In this document: positions 63,743 through 64,000 of the stretch, one piece after another | Numbering within the stretch: position 1 is the stretch's first letter | Layout: every line of letters starts with the position of its first letter | Source of the DNA: Gemmatimonadales bacterium | Lineage (GTDB): Bacteria > Gemmatimonadota > Gemmatimonadetes > Gemmatimonadales > GWC2-71-9 | Length of the DNA stretch: 64,000 nucleotides | Direction of reading: 5' to 3' | Assembly (NCBI GenBank): GCA_036265815.1 | Contig: DATAOI010000052.1 | Location: 124,001 to 188,000 of the forward strand | Position numbers and translations under genes: made by a program | Notes under the pieces: generated by a model | What the model saw: the letters and a program-made list of their open reading frames with translations, nothing else | Told to the model about the DNA's origin: nothing | Databases searched by the model: none

Positions 63743-64000
63743 GTGACGCCCGCGGCCGTGAGGCATCGGCGAGCCGGGCCACTCACCCGGTCTCGCGCCG
63801 GCCTGACGACCGCCCTGGCGCTGGCGGCCATGGCGACACGGTCCGCCAGCGTCGCCGCGCAGGTGCCCGCGCCGGCGCCGGCGCGGCCTAACGTCGTGGT
63901 GCTCGTCGCGGACGATCTTGGCTGGCGCGACACCGGGGCGTACGGCAACGCCGCCGTTCACACTCCCAACATCGACCGGCTGGCGCATTCGGGGATACAG
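63743..64000 (+). CDS. Sulfatase family enzyme (N-terminal part, cut by window end)
   Basis: The first 86 codons of a secreted sulfatase: a basic start and hydrophobic segment ending near SVAAQV, then the start of the alkaline-phosphatase fold: PNVVVLVADDLGWRDTGAYG (metal-binding Asp-Asp) and TPNIDRLAHSGI. The formylglycine-bearing CxPSR motif lies beyond the window. GTG 63743 follows an 8-codon open frame that ends there; an internal ATG could also be the start. Confidence 0.85.
   Translation, partial: MTPAAVRHRRAGPLTRSRAGLTTALALAAMATRSASVAAQVPAPAPARPNVVVLVADDLGWRDTGAYGNAAVHTPNIDRLAHSGIQ

Overview
The window is a GC-rich bacterial chromosome segment, almost fully packed with genes. The likely source is a member of the Gemmatimonadota or a close relative. 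This rests on the mix of Ser/Thr kinases with a GGMATVYLA-type N-lobe fused to TolB-like and TPR regions, DUF5916 and GWxTD proteins, many lipoproteins, a PlpD-like patatin and frequent GTG/TTG starts with 1-4 base gene overlaps. It is an inference, not a database result. I see no insertion sequence, prophage, CRISPR array, tRNA or rRNA.

Layout. 1-4842: DUF2905 protein, a LytS/LytTR two-component pair, an NTF2-like lipoprotein, DUF4112, a VOC protein and a DUF4157-like protein. 4854-6890: AI-2E transporter and divergent PlsC acyltransferase. 6910-12167 (minus): a BMP/nucleoside-type ABC importer (lipoprotein, double ATPase, two permeases) with a NIF3/DUF34 gene inside the operon. 12201-18012 (minus): mnmG, a 1 kb non-coding region flanked by two parS sites, then parA-parB-M23 peptidase-bactofilin, each overlapping the next. 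This is the origin-proximal mnmG/parAB locus, but rsmG is missing and the operon runs on into cell-shape genes. 18106-25016: a small ferredoxin converging on a complete suf operon (sufR-B-C-D-S-U, bacilliredoxin, 94-aa unknown) with a recognisable sufR promoter and operator-like dyad. 25242-31535: peptide deformylase, patatin/outer-membrane protein, 7Fe ferredoxin, thioesterase-hydrolase fusion, a 56-aa ORF, RNase D and SufT. 31548-42748: DCC thioredoxin-like protein, serine hydrolase, matrixin-like protease, MMPL exporter, DNA polymerase I, GWxTD lipoprotein, and a Ser/Thr kinase overlapping pyrE. 42749-43424 has no convincing gene. 43425-50627: envelope proteins (barrel-like protein, YceI, lipoproteins), DUF899, and a 1 kb-residue kinase-TPR protein. 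50680-64000: M3-like peptidase, two methyltransferases, a TPR-like protein, a MoaD-like/BNR-propeller pair, DUF5916, a PD40 propeller, HAF repeats, an Ada-AlkA fusion and a truncated sulfatase.

Most striking signals: (1) parA-parB-M23-bactofilin as one overlapping operon beside two parS sites that bracket a strongly purine-biased non-coding stretch; (2) -10-like hexamers lying only 5-9 bases upstream of start codons at nine genes without a Shine-Dalgarno sequence, which suggests widespread leaderless transcription; (3) the suf promoter/operator; (4) a kinase whose glycine-rich loop requires a start upstream of its first ATG, where only CTG codons are available.
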